Shown here: positions 38,551 through 46,761 of the stretch, one piece after another | Position numbering within the stretch: position 1 is the first letter of the stretch | Layout: every line of letters begins with the position of its first letter | From: Archangium gephyra | Lineage (GTDB): Bacteria; Myxococcota; Myxococcia; Myxococcales; Myxococcaceae | Direction of reading: 5' to 3' | Length of the DNA: 64,000 bases | Assembly (NCBI RefSeq): GCF_001027285.1 | Contig: NZ_CP011509.1 | Coordinates: forward strand, 5,914,501-5,978,500 | Notes under the pieces: generated by a model | What the model was told of the DNA's origin: nothing | The model's database searches: none | The model's input: only the letters and a program-made list of their open reading frames with translations | Translations under genes and position numbers: made by a program

Positions 38551-40049
38551 ATGCCCGGGTTGTCGAGCGTCACCTCGACGGAGCTGGCCGCGCTGTTGCA
38601 ACTGCTGTCGAAGGCACGCGCGGAGAGCGTGGCCGCGCCGTTGTTGTGGTCCCGGCTGTCCCAGACGATCGAGTAGGGCGCCGTCGTGTCGGAGCCGATG
38701 AGCTGGCCATCGGCGGAGAAGTCCACGCGGGTGACGCCCACGTCATCGGACGCGGTGGCGGTGAGGGTCACGTTGCCACCGAGCGTGGCGCCGTGGGCGG
38801 GCGCGGTGAGCGACACCACCGGGCGCACGGAGTTGCCCTTGCCCATGCAGGCCGAGTGCAGCAGCCGGTTCGGCGAGCCGAGGCCGGGCTCGACGACGAG
38901 ATCGGGAGTCGAGCGGGCGGTGATCTCCTCGTTGACCTCGGCGGGCGCCGCCGTGGGGTGCCCCTCCAGGTAGAGGGCGACGGCACCGGCGACGTGGGGC
39001 GTGGCCATGGAGGTGCCATCGGCGTACTCCATGTCCGTGTCGCCCGTGAACCAGGCCGAGAGGATGCCCTGGCCCGGCGCGAAGAGGTCCACGCAGGTGC
39101 CGTAGTTGGAGAACCAGGCGCGCGCGTCGGACTCGTCCGTCGCGCCGACGGTGAGGGCCTGGGGTGCGCGGGCGGGAGACGTGGAACAGGCCTCCCAGCC
39201 GTCATTGCCCGCGGCGACCACGAAGGTGACGCCCGCGGCGATGGTGGCCGTCACCGCGTCATCGAGTGACTGCGTCGCCTCGCCTCCGAGGCTCAGGTTG
39301 GCCACCGCCGGCTTCTCGTGGTGGGCGGCGATCCAGTCGATGCCGGCGAGCACCTGCTCCAGGGTGCCCTGGCCCTCGCAGTCGAGCACGCGCACCGGGT
39401 GGAGCAGCACGTCCTTGGCCACGCCCACCGTGCTCCCGCCCACCGTGCCGGCCACGTGGGTGCCATGGCCTCGGCAGTCCTCCGTGCCCAGCCCGTCCCC
39501 GATGGAGTCGAAGCCCGGGCGCATCCGGCCCGTGAACTCGACATGGGTGGACAGCACGCCCGTGTCCACGATGTACGCGTGCACCCCGGCGCCCGTGTAC
39601 TCGTAGCTGTAGGTGCCATTGAGTGGCAGGTTCCGCTGGTCGATGCGATCCAGGCCCCAGATGGCGTTGCTCTGCGTGCCCGACTGGCGGAAGAGACGAT
39701 CCTGCTCGATGTAGCGCACGCGCGGGTCCGTGCTCATGCGCCGCGCGGCCTCCTGGGACATGGCGGCCGTGAAACCCTTGAGCGCGTGGGTGTACGTGCG
39801 CCGCGGTTGGGCCCCGTGGGCTCCCGCGAGCGACGTGATGCGCTTCCGGGTGTCCTCGGCGGAGGCCGCCACTCCCTTCTCCTCCGCGAGCACGACGATG
39901 TAGCGGTCCTGCACGGCCCGGGCCGGCTGCGCGAGCCGGAGCTTCTGGGGGGCGAAACCCTCCGGGAGGGCTGTTTCCGGTGACTGTTCGCACCCTACGG
40001 CGAGCAGGCAAGCAGCGAGGAGGACGACGGTCCACAGCCGAGAGCGCAT
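35268..40049 (-). CDS. Subtilisin-family (S8) protease with nine Ig-like repeats
   Basis: 1,593 residues. A signal peptide with probable lipobox (LLAVGC, Cys20) precedes an I9-type inhibitor propeptide (~45-120), then the S8 catalytic domain with Asp162 (VDTGV), His195 (GHGTHVAG) and Ser347 (GTSMATPHVAG). From ~405 on, Ig-like repeats alternate with two copies of an unrecognised domain X (marked by QPNTLGGSCADG, LDLFYAADA, DDHDDLVFAVGTD). The order is one Ig, X, four Ig, X, four Ig. A block of X plus four Ig is tandemly duplicated (~1.65 kb). It is secreted or surface-bound and probably used in predation or matrix digestion; that is inference. Confidence 0.93.
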   Translation of the reverse strand: MRSRLWTVVLLAACLLAVGCEQSPETALPEGFAPQKLRLAQPARAVQDRYIVVLAEEKGVAASAEDTRKRITSLAGAHGAQPRRTYTHALKGFTAAMSQEAARRMSTDPRVRYIEQDRLFRQSGTQSNAIWGLDRIDQRNLPLNGTYSYEYTGAGVHAYIVDTGVLSTHVEFTGRMRPGFDSIGDGLGTEDCRGHGTHVAGTVGGSTVGVAKDVLLHPVRVLDCEGQGTLEQVLAGIDWIAAHHEKPAVANLSLGGEATQSLDDAVTATIAAGVTFVVAAGNDGWEACSTSPARAPQALTVGATDESDARAWFSNYGTCVDLFAPGQGILSAWFTGDTDMEYADGTSMATPHVAGAVALYLEGHPTAAPAEVNEEITARSTPDLVVEPGLGSPNRLLHSACMGKGNSVRPVVSLTAPAHGATLGGNVTLTATASDDVGVTRVDFSADGQLIGSDTTAPYSIVWDSRDHNNGAATLSARAFDSSCNSAASSVEVTLDNPGIALYDPVMGVPRCLTPSSSCDSMGLLAGRGVNFGPEQHQPNTLGGSCADGQEGLYGLYQFDPSLERLRVIRMDGTPFAPGKEVKLEVNFWASLEPSNEMLDLFYAADANAPSWTYLTTLRPYTSGYLTMSTTYVLPAGPLQAVRGVYRTYGMPMPCSPGEMDDHDDLVFAVGTDVDTTPPTASLTAPAAGATVKNTVTLSASASDNFGVTRVEFYAGSTLLGSDSSPPFSFSWDSRSVSNGAHALSVIAFDAAGLSSSGGSAVTVTVDNDWIPPTVSLTAPAAGATITGSVTVSATASDNVGVTKVEFYDGSTLVGSDTSSPFSVSWNSRNGSNGARTLTARALDAVGNNATSAPVTVTANNDFTPPTVALTAPAEGSTVTGTLTFTATATDDRGMSKVEFLSGSTVLCSDTSSPYSCSYNTRNLSNGPRVLTARATDTATNTALSSVNVVFDNDLTAPTSAITSPTAGAVLSGIVLIEATASDDRGTVSKVEFYLGSTLLGTDTTAPFSFSWDTQGQVNGAYTLKTRAYDPIGNAAYSATVSVSILHPGTAGYDATRGVPLCPEVTYRCDTTTLVRGRANLGPEPHQPNTLGGSCADGTSGTFHSSPSIDQILVSRVDRTPFAPGKEVKVDVTVWVSSTANERLDLFYAADAGAPSWTYLTTLSPTATGARVLSTTYLLPSGAQQALRAVYRSGGSTSECNAGTVNDHDDLVFAVGTDVDTTPPTASLTAPAAGATLKGTVTLSASASDNFGVARVDFYAGSTLLSSDTTAPFSFSWDTRSASNGAYSLSAIAFDAAGLSSSGGSTVTVTVDNDFVPPTVSITAPAAGATVKNTVTVSAAASDNVGVTKVEFYDGDTLVGSDTASPFSVSWNSRNGPNGPRVLTARALDAVGYSTTSAPLTVTADNDFTPPSVVITTPTEGSTVTGTITLTASATDDRGIYKVEFYAGTTLVCTDNTVPYSCSYNTRGLSNGPRALTSRAYDTSNNITVSAPVNVVFDNDLTAPTSALTSPTAGAVLSGTVLIEATASDDRGTVSKVDFYLGSTLLGSDTTAPFSFSWDTTTRANGANTLKSRAVDPAGNAAYSATVSITVSN

Positions 40050-40230
40050 GGAAACCCCCTGGGTTTTTAGGTGGCGCGTCGGTGGATCATCTCAGGAACG
40101 CTGTACTCGGGACAGTCCCCCAGGCCGGAATGTCGGGAGGACCCCGGTCATCCCGCCCTCTATCGGGCCGCCGTGTCTCCCGGCTAGCGTCGCGGCTCTT
40201 CTCATCGCGACCCCTCAGGGGGAGGACTTC

Positions 40231-41163
40231 ATGCATTCTCGTTGGCTGGCGGTAGTGGCGATGTCCGGGCTGTGGGTGGGATGTGGCGGCCCGGCGGCCG
40301 AGGCGCTCAACAAATACAAGCCGGCCTCCCTCGCGTCCGAGACCGATGTGAACGAGTGGGCGGAGCGCTCCAGTGCCCCCCTCATCTACGCCACCACCAA
40401 CGTGGCGGCCACGCTCGTGAGCGTGGTGGCGGGTTCGGACGGAAAGGATCCCAACTGCCCGGTCGAGAAGAAGGACGGCAACACCACGACCTTCACCGGA
40501 GGCTGCACCGACAAGAACGGTGTGGAGTGGCTCGGCTCGATGGTGCTGGTGAGCGAGGGCGAGGACACCGGGAACTCCCGCTACACCTATGACGGCTTCG
40601 GCTACCAGGAGTCCTTCAGCTGTGAGGGCCAGACCGGCAAGAACAAGGCCGTCTTCCATGGCACCATCTCGGTGACCGGCACCAAGGCGAAGAAGGAGTT
40701 CGCGATCGACCTCCGCCAGGAAGCCGCCGGGCAGCAGAACGAGGGCTCCTGCGACACCACCAACGCCTCCGCGGCCTGGGAGTACAAGGGGACCATCGAC
40801 GGCGCGGACTCCGCCCTGGGCGAGGGCAAGCAGACCTGGAGCGGCTCGGGCCGCATCGGCTACGAGACGCGGGGCCTCGTCGAGGTGGAGACGAAGGCCG
40901 AGGTGGTGGACGGCTCGGTGTGCGACTACGAGGCGGTCTCGGGGAGCACCACCATGAAGTCGGGCGGCCACACCGCGGTCATCACCTACGATGGCGCCAC
41001 GGACTGCGAGGAGCGCAGCACCGTGCAGTGGAGCCTCGACGGAAAGGCCTCGGGGGAGCTGGAGGGCATCCGTTGCTCGGCCGCCAGTGGCCCCACCTTC
41101 GCGGCGTGGAGCGTGGCCCTGCTCGGCGCGCTGGGGCTGATGCGCCGCCGCGCCCGGCGCTGA
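40231..41163 (+). CDS. Lipoprotein with MYXO-CTERM-like C-terminus
   Basis: 310 residues from ATG 40231, which has gggggagg upstream; the longer frame from 40048 runs through non-coding sequence. The N-terminus has a lipobox-like end (SGLWVGC). The mature part has paired cysteines and repeated beta patterns (FHGTISVTGTKAKKEF, WEYKGTIDGADSALG). The C-terminus has Cys-Ser, a hydrophobic helix (FAAWSVALLGALGLM) and RRRARR, the MYXO-CTERM-type sorting pattern, which the family uses for surface anchoring. Having both an N-terminal lipid site and this tail is unusual. The function is unknown. Confidence 0.82.
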   Translation: MHSRWLAVVAMSGLWVGCGGPAAEALNKYKPASLASETDVNEWAERSSAPLIYATTNVAATLVSVVAGSDGKDPNCPVEKKDGNTTTFTGGCTDKNGVEWLGSMVLVSEGEDTGNSRYTYDGFGYQESFSCEGQTGKNKAVFHGTISVTGTKAKKEFAIDLRQEAAGQQNEGSCDTTNASAAWEYKGTIDGADSALGEGKQTWSGSGRIGYETRGLVEVETKAEVVDGSVCDYEAVSGSTTMKSGGHTAVITYDGATDCEERSTVQWSLDGKASGELEGIRCSAASGPTFAAWSVALLGALGLMRRRARR

Positions 41164-41179
41164 GCCCTCGCTCCACGGC

Positions 41180-42160
41180 TCACGCCACCGGGGGAGGCTC
41201 CTTCGGGGCCGGTATCCCCGGGTAGCTCAGCGCGGGGCTGTCGATGGCCTGGTCGTTCCACTGCACCAGGTCATCGAGGATCCGCGCGATGCCGCCGGAG
41301 ATGTCCTCGAGCGGCAGGTCGTTGTCCTCGGTTCCGAAGGGCTCTTCGATCTCCACGCCAATCTCCTCGATGCCCAGGAAGGTGTGGGCGATGAGCAGGA
41401 TGACGGGCACCGTCGCCCACCCGAAGGGCTCCACGAGGGCGAAGGGCAGGCCGAGCATGAAGATGATGAGCGTGCGGCGCAGGTGGAGCATGTACGCGAA
41501 CGGCATCGGCGTCCGGACGATGCGCTCACACCCGCCCTGATAATCCACGAGGAGCTGGACGTTGCGGTCGAGCTCCATCTGGATGATGTCGGAGATGAAC
41601 CCGAGGCGGCGGGCCTCGACGAGGGTGGCGGAGATGCGCATCGCCACCGCGAGGCCGGCGTTGCGCGCGTTGAGGATCTGGTTGATTTCCGCGCGGGGGA
41701 GCACGGCCGCGGCGGGCCCGAGGTCGTCACCCCCGCTGCGGAGGACCCGGGTCAGCGCGTACGGGTACACCGCCGTCCACGCCGTCACCCGGCGCACCAG
41801 CTCGGGCGAGGAGATGTTCAATGCCGCCGCGCGCACCAGGTTCCGGGTCTCGTTGACGACGCCCCCCCACAGCTTGCGTCCCTCCCAGAACCGGTCGTAG
41901 GAGGAGTTGGTGCGGAACACGAGCAACAAGCTGAGCACGGTGCCGGCCAGCGTGTGTCCGGTGGCGGGGACGTCCACCTTGAAGACGTGCCGATGGAACC
42001 AGACCACCGCCACGGCCCAGACCACGAACACGCCGAGCCGTCCGACGATCTCCTTGAGGATGCCGCCGCGGAGTTTCAGGAGGTGCCGCCACCAGTGATG
42101 CGGGTCGTATTGGATCATGGGTTTCGACGGGTTTTCTCCCAGGACCCGCGGAAGTTCCAT
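41180..42160 (-). CDS. Bestrophin-like (UPF0187) membrane protein
   Basis: 326 residues, ATG 42160 (or 42118, MIQYDPHHWW). Several hydrophobic helices include GRLGVFVVWAVAVVWFHR, VLSLLLVFRTNSSYDRFWEGR, and TLIIFMLGLPFALVEPFGW. The FRTNxSYxRFWEGR and E-x-x-F-G-x-E-x-N-D-L-P (EEPFGTEDNDLP) motifs are diagnostic of the bestrophin family, which forms anion or cation channels. It is convergent with the MYXO-CTERM gene and divergent from puuD (starts 75 bp apart), so it may share a control region with purine degradation. Confidence 0.92.
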   Translation of the reverse strand: MELPRVLGENPSKPMIQYDPHHWWRHLLKLRGGILKEIVGRLGVFVVWAVAVVWFHRHVFKVDVPATGHTLAGTVLSLLLVFRTNSSYDRFWEGRKLWGGVVNETRNLVRAAALNISSPELVRRVTAWTAVYPYALTRVLRSGGDDLGPAAAVLPRAEINQILNARNAGLAVAMRISATLVEARRLGFISDIIQMELDRNVQLLVDYQGGCERIVRTPMPFAYMLHLRRTLIIFMLGLPFALVEPFGWATVPVILLIAHTFLGIEEIGVEIEEPFGTEDNDLPLEDISGGIARILDDLVQWNDQAIDSPALSYPGIPAPKEPPPVA

Positions 42161-42234
42161 CGGGATCTGTTGGCTTCTCCACCTTATGTTCGGGGGGCTG
42201 CTTTCGGGAAAAACGCGGTAGAGTCGCGGCCATC

Positions 42235-43800
42235 ATGTCCGCCTTCATTCATGAATGGCTGAACCTCCTGGTGCGCTGGGTCCACGTGATCGCGGCCATC
42301 ATGTGGATCGGAGATTCGTTCCTCTTCATGTGGCTCGACAGCCACCTCACCGCGCCGAGCCGCCCCCGCGAGGGCGCCGTGGTGGGCGAGCTGTGGATGA
42401 CCCACAGCGGTGGTTTCTACGAAGTGGTGAAGCGCAAGTCGCTCGCCCAGGGCGAGCTGCCGGACACGCTCTACTGGTTCAAGTGGGAGAGCTACACCAC
42501 GTGGATCAGCGGCTTCCTGCTGCTCATCATCGTCTTCCACCTCAACGGCGCGTCGCTGCTCATCGACCCGGGCGTCTACCCGCTCACCGGCTGGCAGGCC
42601 GTCGCCATCAGCCTGGGCCTCCTGCCGCTCGCGTATGGCCTGTACGAGCTGCTGTGGAAGACGCCACTGGCCAGGAACAACCGGGCGTTCGCCGCGGTGG
42701 GGTTCGTGTTGATCACCGCTCTGGCGTACGGGCTCACCCGCGTCTTCAGCGCGCGGGGCGCGTACCTGCAGGTGGGCGCCACGCTCGGCACGATCATGGC
42801 GGCCAACGTGTTCTTCCGGATCATCCCCGCGCAGCGCTACATGCTCGCGATGACTCGCGAGGGCAAGCCGGTGGACACCACCCTGGGCCTGCGCGCCAAG
42901 GGCCGCTCCATCCAGAACCACTACCTGACGCTGCCCGTGCTGTTCACGATGATCTCCAACCACTTCCCGAGCACCTATGGTGGCTCGATGCCGTGGCTGG
43001 TGCTGGGGTTGCTGTTCGTCGTGGGCGCGGGGCTGAAGTACGCGATGAACTTCCGCGCCCACACGCCGCCGCTGGCCTGGGCAGGCACGGGTCTGGCGTT
43101 GATCGGGGTGATCGTGCTGACGCGGCCGCCGCCGGATCCCGCGCTCGAGCAGTTCGCGGGCAAGCCGCCGGTGAAGTTCGAGCAGGTGGCCTCGGTGATG
43201 CAGACACGCTGCGCCACCTGCCACGCGGCACGGCCCTCGAGCCCGATGTTCGCCGCGCCGCCACAGGGAGTGATACTCGACACGCCGGACGCCATCCGCA
43301 CCCACGCCGATCGCGTCTTCGTGCGCGCGGTGGCCACCAAGACGATGCCGCTCGGCAACCTCACGGGCATGACGGAGGACGAGCGCGCGCTGGTGGGCGC
43401 GTGGTTCGCCCAGGGTGGCGAGGTGCCCGCGGACGCGAAGATGCCCGACTTCGTCGCTCCGCCCGTGGCCGCCGCTCCGGCCGCCGCTCCCACGGCGGGG
43501 GCCGCGCAGGCGGACATCCCGGAGTCCTCGCGCAACTACTTCGCCTCGGTGTGCAGCACCTGCCATGGCCCCAATGGGGCGGGGGATGGCATGGTCGCGG
43601 CGGCGCTGAATCCGAAGCCGCGCAACTTCGGCGACAAGGCGTGGCAGAAGAGCATCACCGACGACGCCATCAAGAAGATCATCGTCGAGGGCGGGGCGTC
43701 GGTGGGCAAGAGCGCGGTGATGCCGCCGAACCCACCGCTCGCGGACGATGCCGAGACGCTCAACGGCCTGGTGAGGCTCATCCGCGCCTTTGGCGCTTGA
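42235..43800 (+). CDS. puuD: Membrane urate hydroxylase (PuuD) with two cytochrome c domains
   Basis: 521 residues. The N-terminal ~300 residues form eight transmembrane helices matching PuuD (NLLVRWVHVIAAIMWIGDSF, FYEVVKRKSLAQGELPDTLYW in part, MISNHFPSTYGGS). Family members end in one cytochrome c domain; here two heme sites occur, CATCH (326-330) and CSTCH (440-444), joined by a Pro/Ala linker. The enzyme oxidises urate to 5-hydroxyisourate at the inner membrane, passing electrons to the respiratory chain through heme. It is the first gene of the purine block; allB follows 25 bp later. Confidence 0.93.
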   Translation: MSAFIHEWLNLLVRWVHVIAAIMWIGDSFLFMWLDSHLTAPSRPREGAVVGELWMTHSGGFYEVVKRKSLAQGELPDTLYWFKWESYTTWISGFLLLIIVFHLNGASLLIDPGVYPLTGWQAVAISLGLLPLAYGLYELLWKTPLARNNRAFAAVGFVLITALAYGLTRVFSARGAYLQVGATLGTIMAANVFFRIIPAQRYMLAMTREGKPVDTTLGLRAKGRSIQNHYLTLPVLFTMISNHFPSTYGGSMPWLVLGLLFVVGAGLKYAMNFRAHTPPLAWAGTGLALIGVIVLTRPPPDPALEQFAGKPPVKFEQVASVMQTRCATCHAARPSSPMFAAPPQGVILDTPDAIRTHADRVFVRAVATKTMPLGNLTGMTEDERALVGAWFAQGGEVPADAKMPDFVAPPVAAAPAAAPTAGAAQADIPESSRNYFASVCSTCHGPNGAGDGMVAAALNPKPRNFGDKAWQKSITDDAIKKIIVEGGASVGKSAVMPPNPPLADDAETLNGLVRLIRAFGA

Positions 43801-43825
43801 GACAGGGATTCCGGAGGGGAAACAC

Positions 43826-45184
43826 ATGCAGCCGTTCATCGTGCGCGGCAATCGCGTGCTGACGCCGCAGGGGATCCGCCCCGCGGCGATCCATATCCAG
43901 GACGGACGAATCACCAGGGTGGAGGCGGGTGACACCGTGCCTCCGGGCGCGAACGTGCTCGAGGCGGGCGACCTGCTCGTCACGCCGGGCGTCGTCGACA
44001 GCCACGTCCACATCAACGAGCCGGGCCGCACCGAGTGGGAGGGCTTCGAGACGGCGACCGCGGCCGCCGCGGCGGGGGGCATCACCACTGTGGTGGACAT
44101 GCCACTCAACTGCATTCCCGCCACCACCACGCGCGAGGCGGCCGAGGCGAAGCTCGCGGCGCTCGAGGGCAAGCTGCACGTGGACGTGGCGTTCTGGGGT
44201 GGGGTGATTCCCGGGAACGTGGACGCGCTCGAGGGGCTCGCGAAGTTCGGCGTGCCCGGCTGCAAGTGCTTCACCTGCCCGTCCGGCGTGGACGAGTTCC
44301 CGCACGTCTCGCGCGAGGATCTCGACGTGGCGCTGCCTCGGCTCCGGGACCTGGGACTGACCCTGCTCGTCCACGCGGAGGCACCGGGTCCGCTCGATGC
44401 CGCGGAGCGGGCCGTTTCCGGGAAGGATCCCCGGGACTACCGCACCTATCTCGGCTCCCGGCCGCGCGCGGCGGAGGACGAGGCCATCGCGATGATCATC
44501 GACCTGTGCCGCAAGCACCGGGCGCGCGCGCACATCGTGCACCTGTCGAGCGGGTCCGCCCTGCCGATGATCCGCGCCGCGCAGCAGGAGGGCGTGCAGA
44601 TCACCGCGGAGACGTGCCTGCACTACCTGGCCTTCACCGCGGAGGAGATTGCCGCGGGGGCCACGAGCTTCAAGTGCGCACCGCCCATCCGCGAGGCGGA
44701 GAACCGCGAGCTGCTCTGGCGCGGGCTGGAGGACGGGACGATCGGCATGGTGGTGTCGGACCACTCGCCGTGCACGCCCGCGCTGAAGAAGCCGGAGGCC
44801 GGCGACTTCCTCCAGGCGTGGGGTGGCATCAGCTCGCTGCAGCTCGGGCTGTCGGTGCTGTGGACGCTGGCGAAGGAGCGCGGCCACTCCGTGGAGCAGA
44901 TGTTCCGCTGGAACGTCGAGGGCCCCGCGCGGCTCGCGGGCGTGTCGGACCGGAAGGGGCGGCTCGCTCCCGGGTACGACGCGGACCTGGTGCTCTGGGA
45001 CGACACGGCCTCCTTCGTGGTCCAGCCCGAGGCCATCCGCCACCGTCACCACGTGACGCCCTACGCGGGCCGGCGGCTGTTCGGACAGGTGAAGAAAACC
45101 CTCGTCGGAGGCCGGATGGCGTATGACGCTGCGTCCAACCAGCCCCCGGCCACCGTTGGCCGCTTCCTGGCGGTTCGGAGGTAA
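43826..45184 (+). CDS. allB: Allantoinase
   Basis: 452 residues from ATG 43826 (MQPFIVRGNRVL), with ggagggg upstream. Amidohydrolase metal ligands are present: DSHVHINEPGR, the Lys of GCKCFTCPSG (carbamylated in the family), LVHAEAP, AHIVHLSSG and VVSDHSPCTP. The enzyme opens allantoin to allantoate, cytoplasmic. The next gene starts 3 bp after the stop, so puuD-allB-alc are one transcript. Confidence 0.95.
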   Translation: MQPFIVRGNRVLTPQGIRPAAIHIQDGRITRVEAGDTVPPGANVLEAGDLLVTPGVVDSHVHINEPGRTEWEGFETATAAAAAGGITTVVDMPLNCIPATTTREAAEAKLAALEGKLHVDVAFWGGVIPGNVDALEGLAKFGVPGCKCFTCPSGVDEFPHVSREDLDVALPRLRDLGLTLLVHAEAPGPLDAAERAVSGKDPRDYRTYLGSRPRAAEDEAIAMIIDLCRKHRARAHIVHLSSGSALPMIRAAQQEGVQITAETCLHYLAFTAEEIAAGATSFKCAPPIREAENRELLWRGLEDGTIGMVVSDHSPCTPALKKPEAGDFLQAWGGISSLQLGLSVLWTLAKERGHSVEQMFRWNVEGPARLAGVSDRKGRLAPGYDADLVLWDDTASFVVQPEAIRHRHHVTPYAGRRLFGQVKKTLVGGRMAYDAASNQPPATVGRFLAVRR

Positions 45185-45187
45185 CCC

Positions 45188-46750
45188 GTGGCAACGCATC
45201 AGCCCGTCCCGGCGGAGTTCAAGGGACTCGTGGATCTCTCGTCCGATCTGCTCGGCACGTTCGTGCTCTACGCGACGGACGACTACTTCGCCGAGAAGGA
45301 GAACCTGCTCAAGCCGGGTCCTCCCGAGTGGCGCGAGGGCGCGTACACCGACAAGGGCAAGTGGATGGATGGCTGGGAGTCGCAGCGCAAGCGCGAGCCC
45401 GGCCATGACTTCGCCATCATCCGCCTGGGCGCGCCGGGCCGGGTGCGCGGGGCGCTCGTCGACACCACCCACTTCAAGGGCAACGCGCCCCAGCAGATCA
45501 TGCTCGAGGGGCTCGAGGCGCCGCACACCGCCACCCCGGCGCAGCTGCTCGCGGACGAGCGGTGGGTGCCCCTCATCGAGCAGAGCGCGGTGAAGCCGGA
45601 CTTCCCGAACGTCTTCACGCTCGCCAATCCGAGCGCGCGCGTGACGCATGTGCGGCTGCGCATCTACCCGGATGGCGGCGTGTCGCGGCTGCGCGTCTAT
45701 GGCGACGTGGTGGCCGAGGACCGCACCTTCTGGCGTCCGGGCAGCGTGGACCTGGGGGCGGTGGAGAACGGTGGCACCATCGCGGCCAAGAGCGACGAGT
45801 TCTTCGGCCCGCCGGCGAACATGCTGCTGCCCGGGCGCGGCGTGAACATGGGCGATGGCTGGGAGACGAAGCGGCGGCGCACGCCGGGCAGCGACTGGGC
45901 GGTGGTGAAGCTCGCGCGGCGCGGGGTGCTCGAGCGCATCGAGCTCGACACGCACTTCTTCAAGGGCAACGCGCCGCAGGCGACGCTCATCGAGGCCGTG
46001 GACGCGACGGGCATGGACGCGGACGCCCTGCAGGCGCTGCTCGGGTCCGCCTCGCCGAGTGGCTGGCGGGTGCTCGTGGACAAGACGGCGCTCGTCCAGC
46101 ACCGGCGGCACCAGCTCGAGCCCATCCACGCCATGCCCGTCACGCACGTGCGCGTGCACATCTTCCCGCACGGCGGTGTGAACCGGCTCCGGCTCTTCGG
46201 GTACGCGCTCGACACCGAGGCGGAGTCCACGGTTCTCAAGCGGTTGAACGCGCTCGACGAGAAGGAGGCGCGGGCGGTGTTCCAGTCGTGCTGCGGCTCC
46301 ACGGCGTGGGTGGACGGGATGGTCGCGCGGCGGCAGTTCACGAGCGTGCGGGCCCTGTTTGCTGCGGCGGACACGGTGTGGTGGTCGCTCGGGGTGAAGG
46401 ACTTCCTGGAGGCGTTCGCCGCGCACCCGCGCATCGGCCAGACGAAGAAGGCCGCGCCCCAGAGCGAGAAGTCCGCCGAGTGGAGCAGGGGAGAGCAGCG
46501 CTCGGTGGCGCAGGCGGACGCCGCGACGCTGGAGCGGCTCGCGAAGCTCAACGACGAGTACTACGAGAAGTTCGGCTTCACCTTCATCGTCTTCGCCACG
46601 GGGAAGAGCGCGCCGGAGATGCTGGAGCTCCTGGAGCAGCGGGTGAAGCGCGGCAAGGCGGACGAGGTGGAGACGGCCGCGGCGGAGCAGGCGAAGATCA
46701 CCCGCGTGCGGCTGGAGAAGTGGCTGCGCGAGCAGATGGCGGGACGCTGA
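45188..46750 (+). CDS. Allantoicase fused to OHCU decarboxylase
   Basis: 520 residues. Residues ~10-340 are allantoicase, with its internal two-fold repeat (FAIIRLGAPGRVRGALVDTT and WAVVKLARRGVLERIELDT are the matching strands), splitting allantoate to urea and ureidoglycolate. Residues ~345-520 are 2-oxo-4-hydroxy-4-carboxy-5-ureidoimidazoline decarboxylase (UraD): HPRIG with His413, EWSRGEQ, and EYYEKFGFTFIVFATGKS. The two act on different steps, with allantoinase between them. Normally each is a separate protein. The fusion is seen directly; the junction has no stop or start. Confidence 0.92.
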   Translation: MATHQPVPAEFKGLVDLSSDLLGTFVLYATDDYFAEKENLLKPGPPEWREGAYTDKGKWMDGWESQRKREPGHDFAIIRLGAPGRVRGALVDTTHFKGNAPQQIMLEGLEAPHTATPAQLLADERWVPLIEQSAVKPDFPNVFTLANPSARVTHVRLRIYPDGGVSRLRVYGDVVAEDRTFWRPGSVDLGAVENGGTIAAKSDEFFGPPANMLLPGRGVNMGDGWETKRRRTPGSDWAVVKLARRGVLERIELDTHFFKGNAPQATLIEAVDATGMDADALQALLGSASPSGWRVLVDKTALVQHRRHQLEPIHAMPVTHVRVHIFPHGGVNRLRLFGYALDTEAESTVLKRLNALDEKEARAVFQSCCGSTAWVDGMVARRQFTSVRALFAAADTVWWSLGVKDFLEAFAAHPRIGQTKKAAPQSEKSAEWSRGEQRSVAQADAATLERLAKLNDEYYEKFGFTFIVFATGKSAPEMLELLEQRVKRGKADEVETAAAEQAKITRVRLEKWLREQMAGR

Positions 46751-46761
46751 AGGAGAGGCAC

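Noticed and set aside
34938-39269. 1,443-codon open frame on the plus strand opposite the subtilase
   Set aside because: It is Gly/Val/Ala/Arg monotony mirrored from the repeat gene's antisense strand, with no domain motifs; the minus-strand subtilase has a full catalytic triad.
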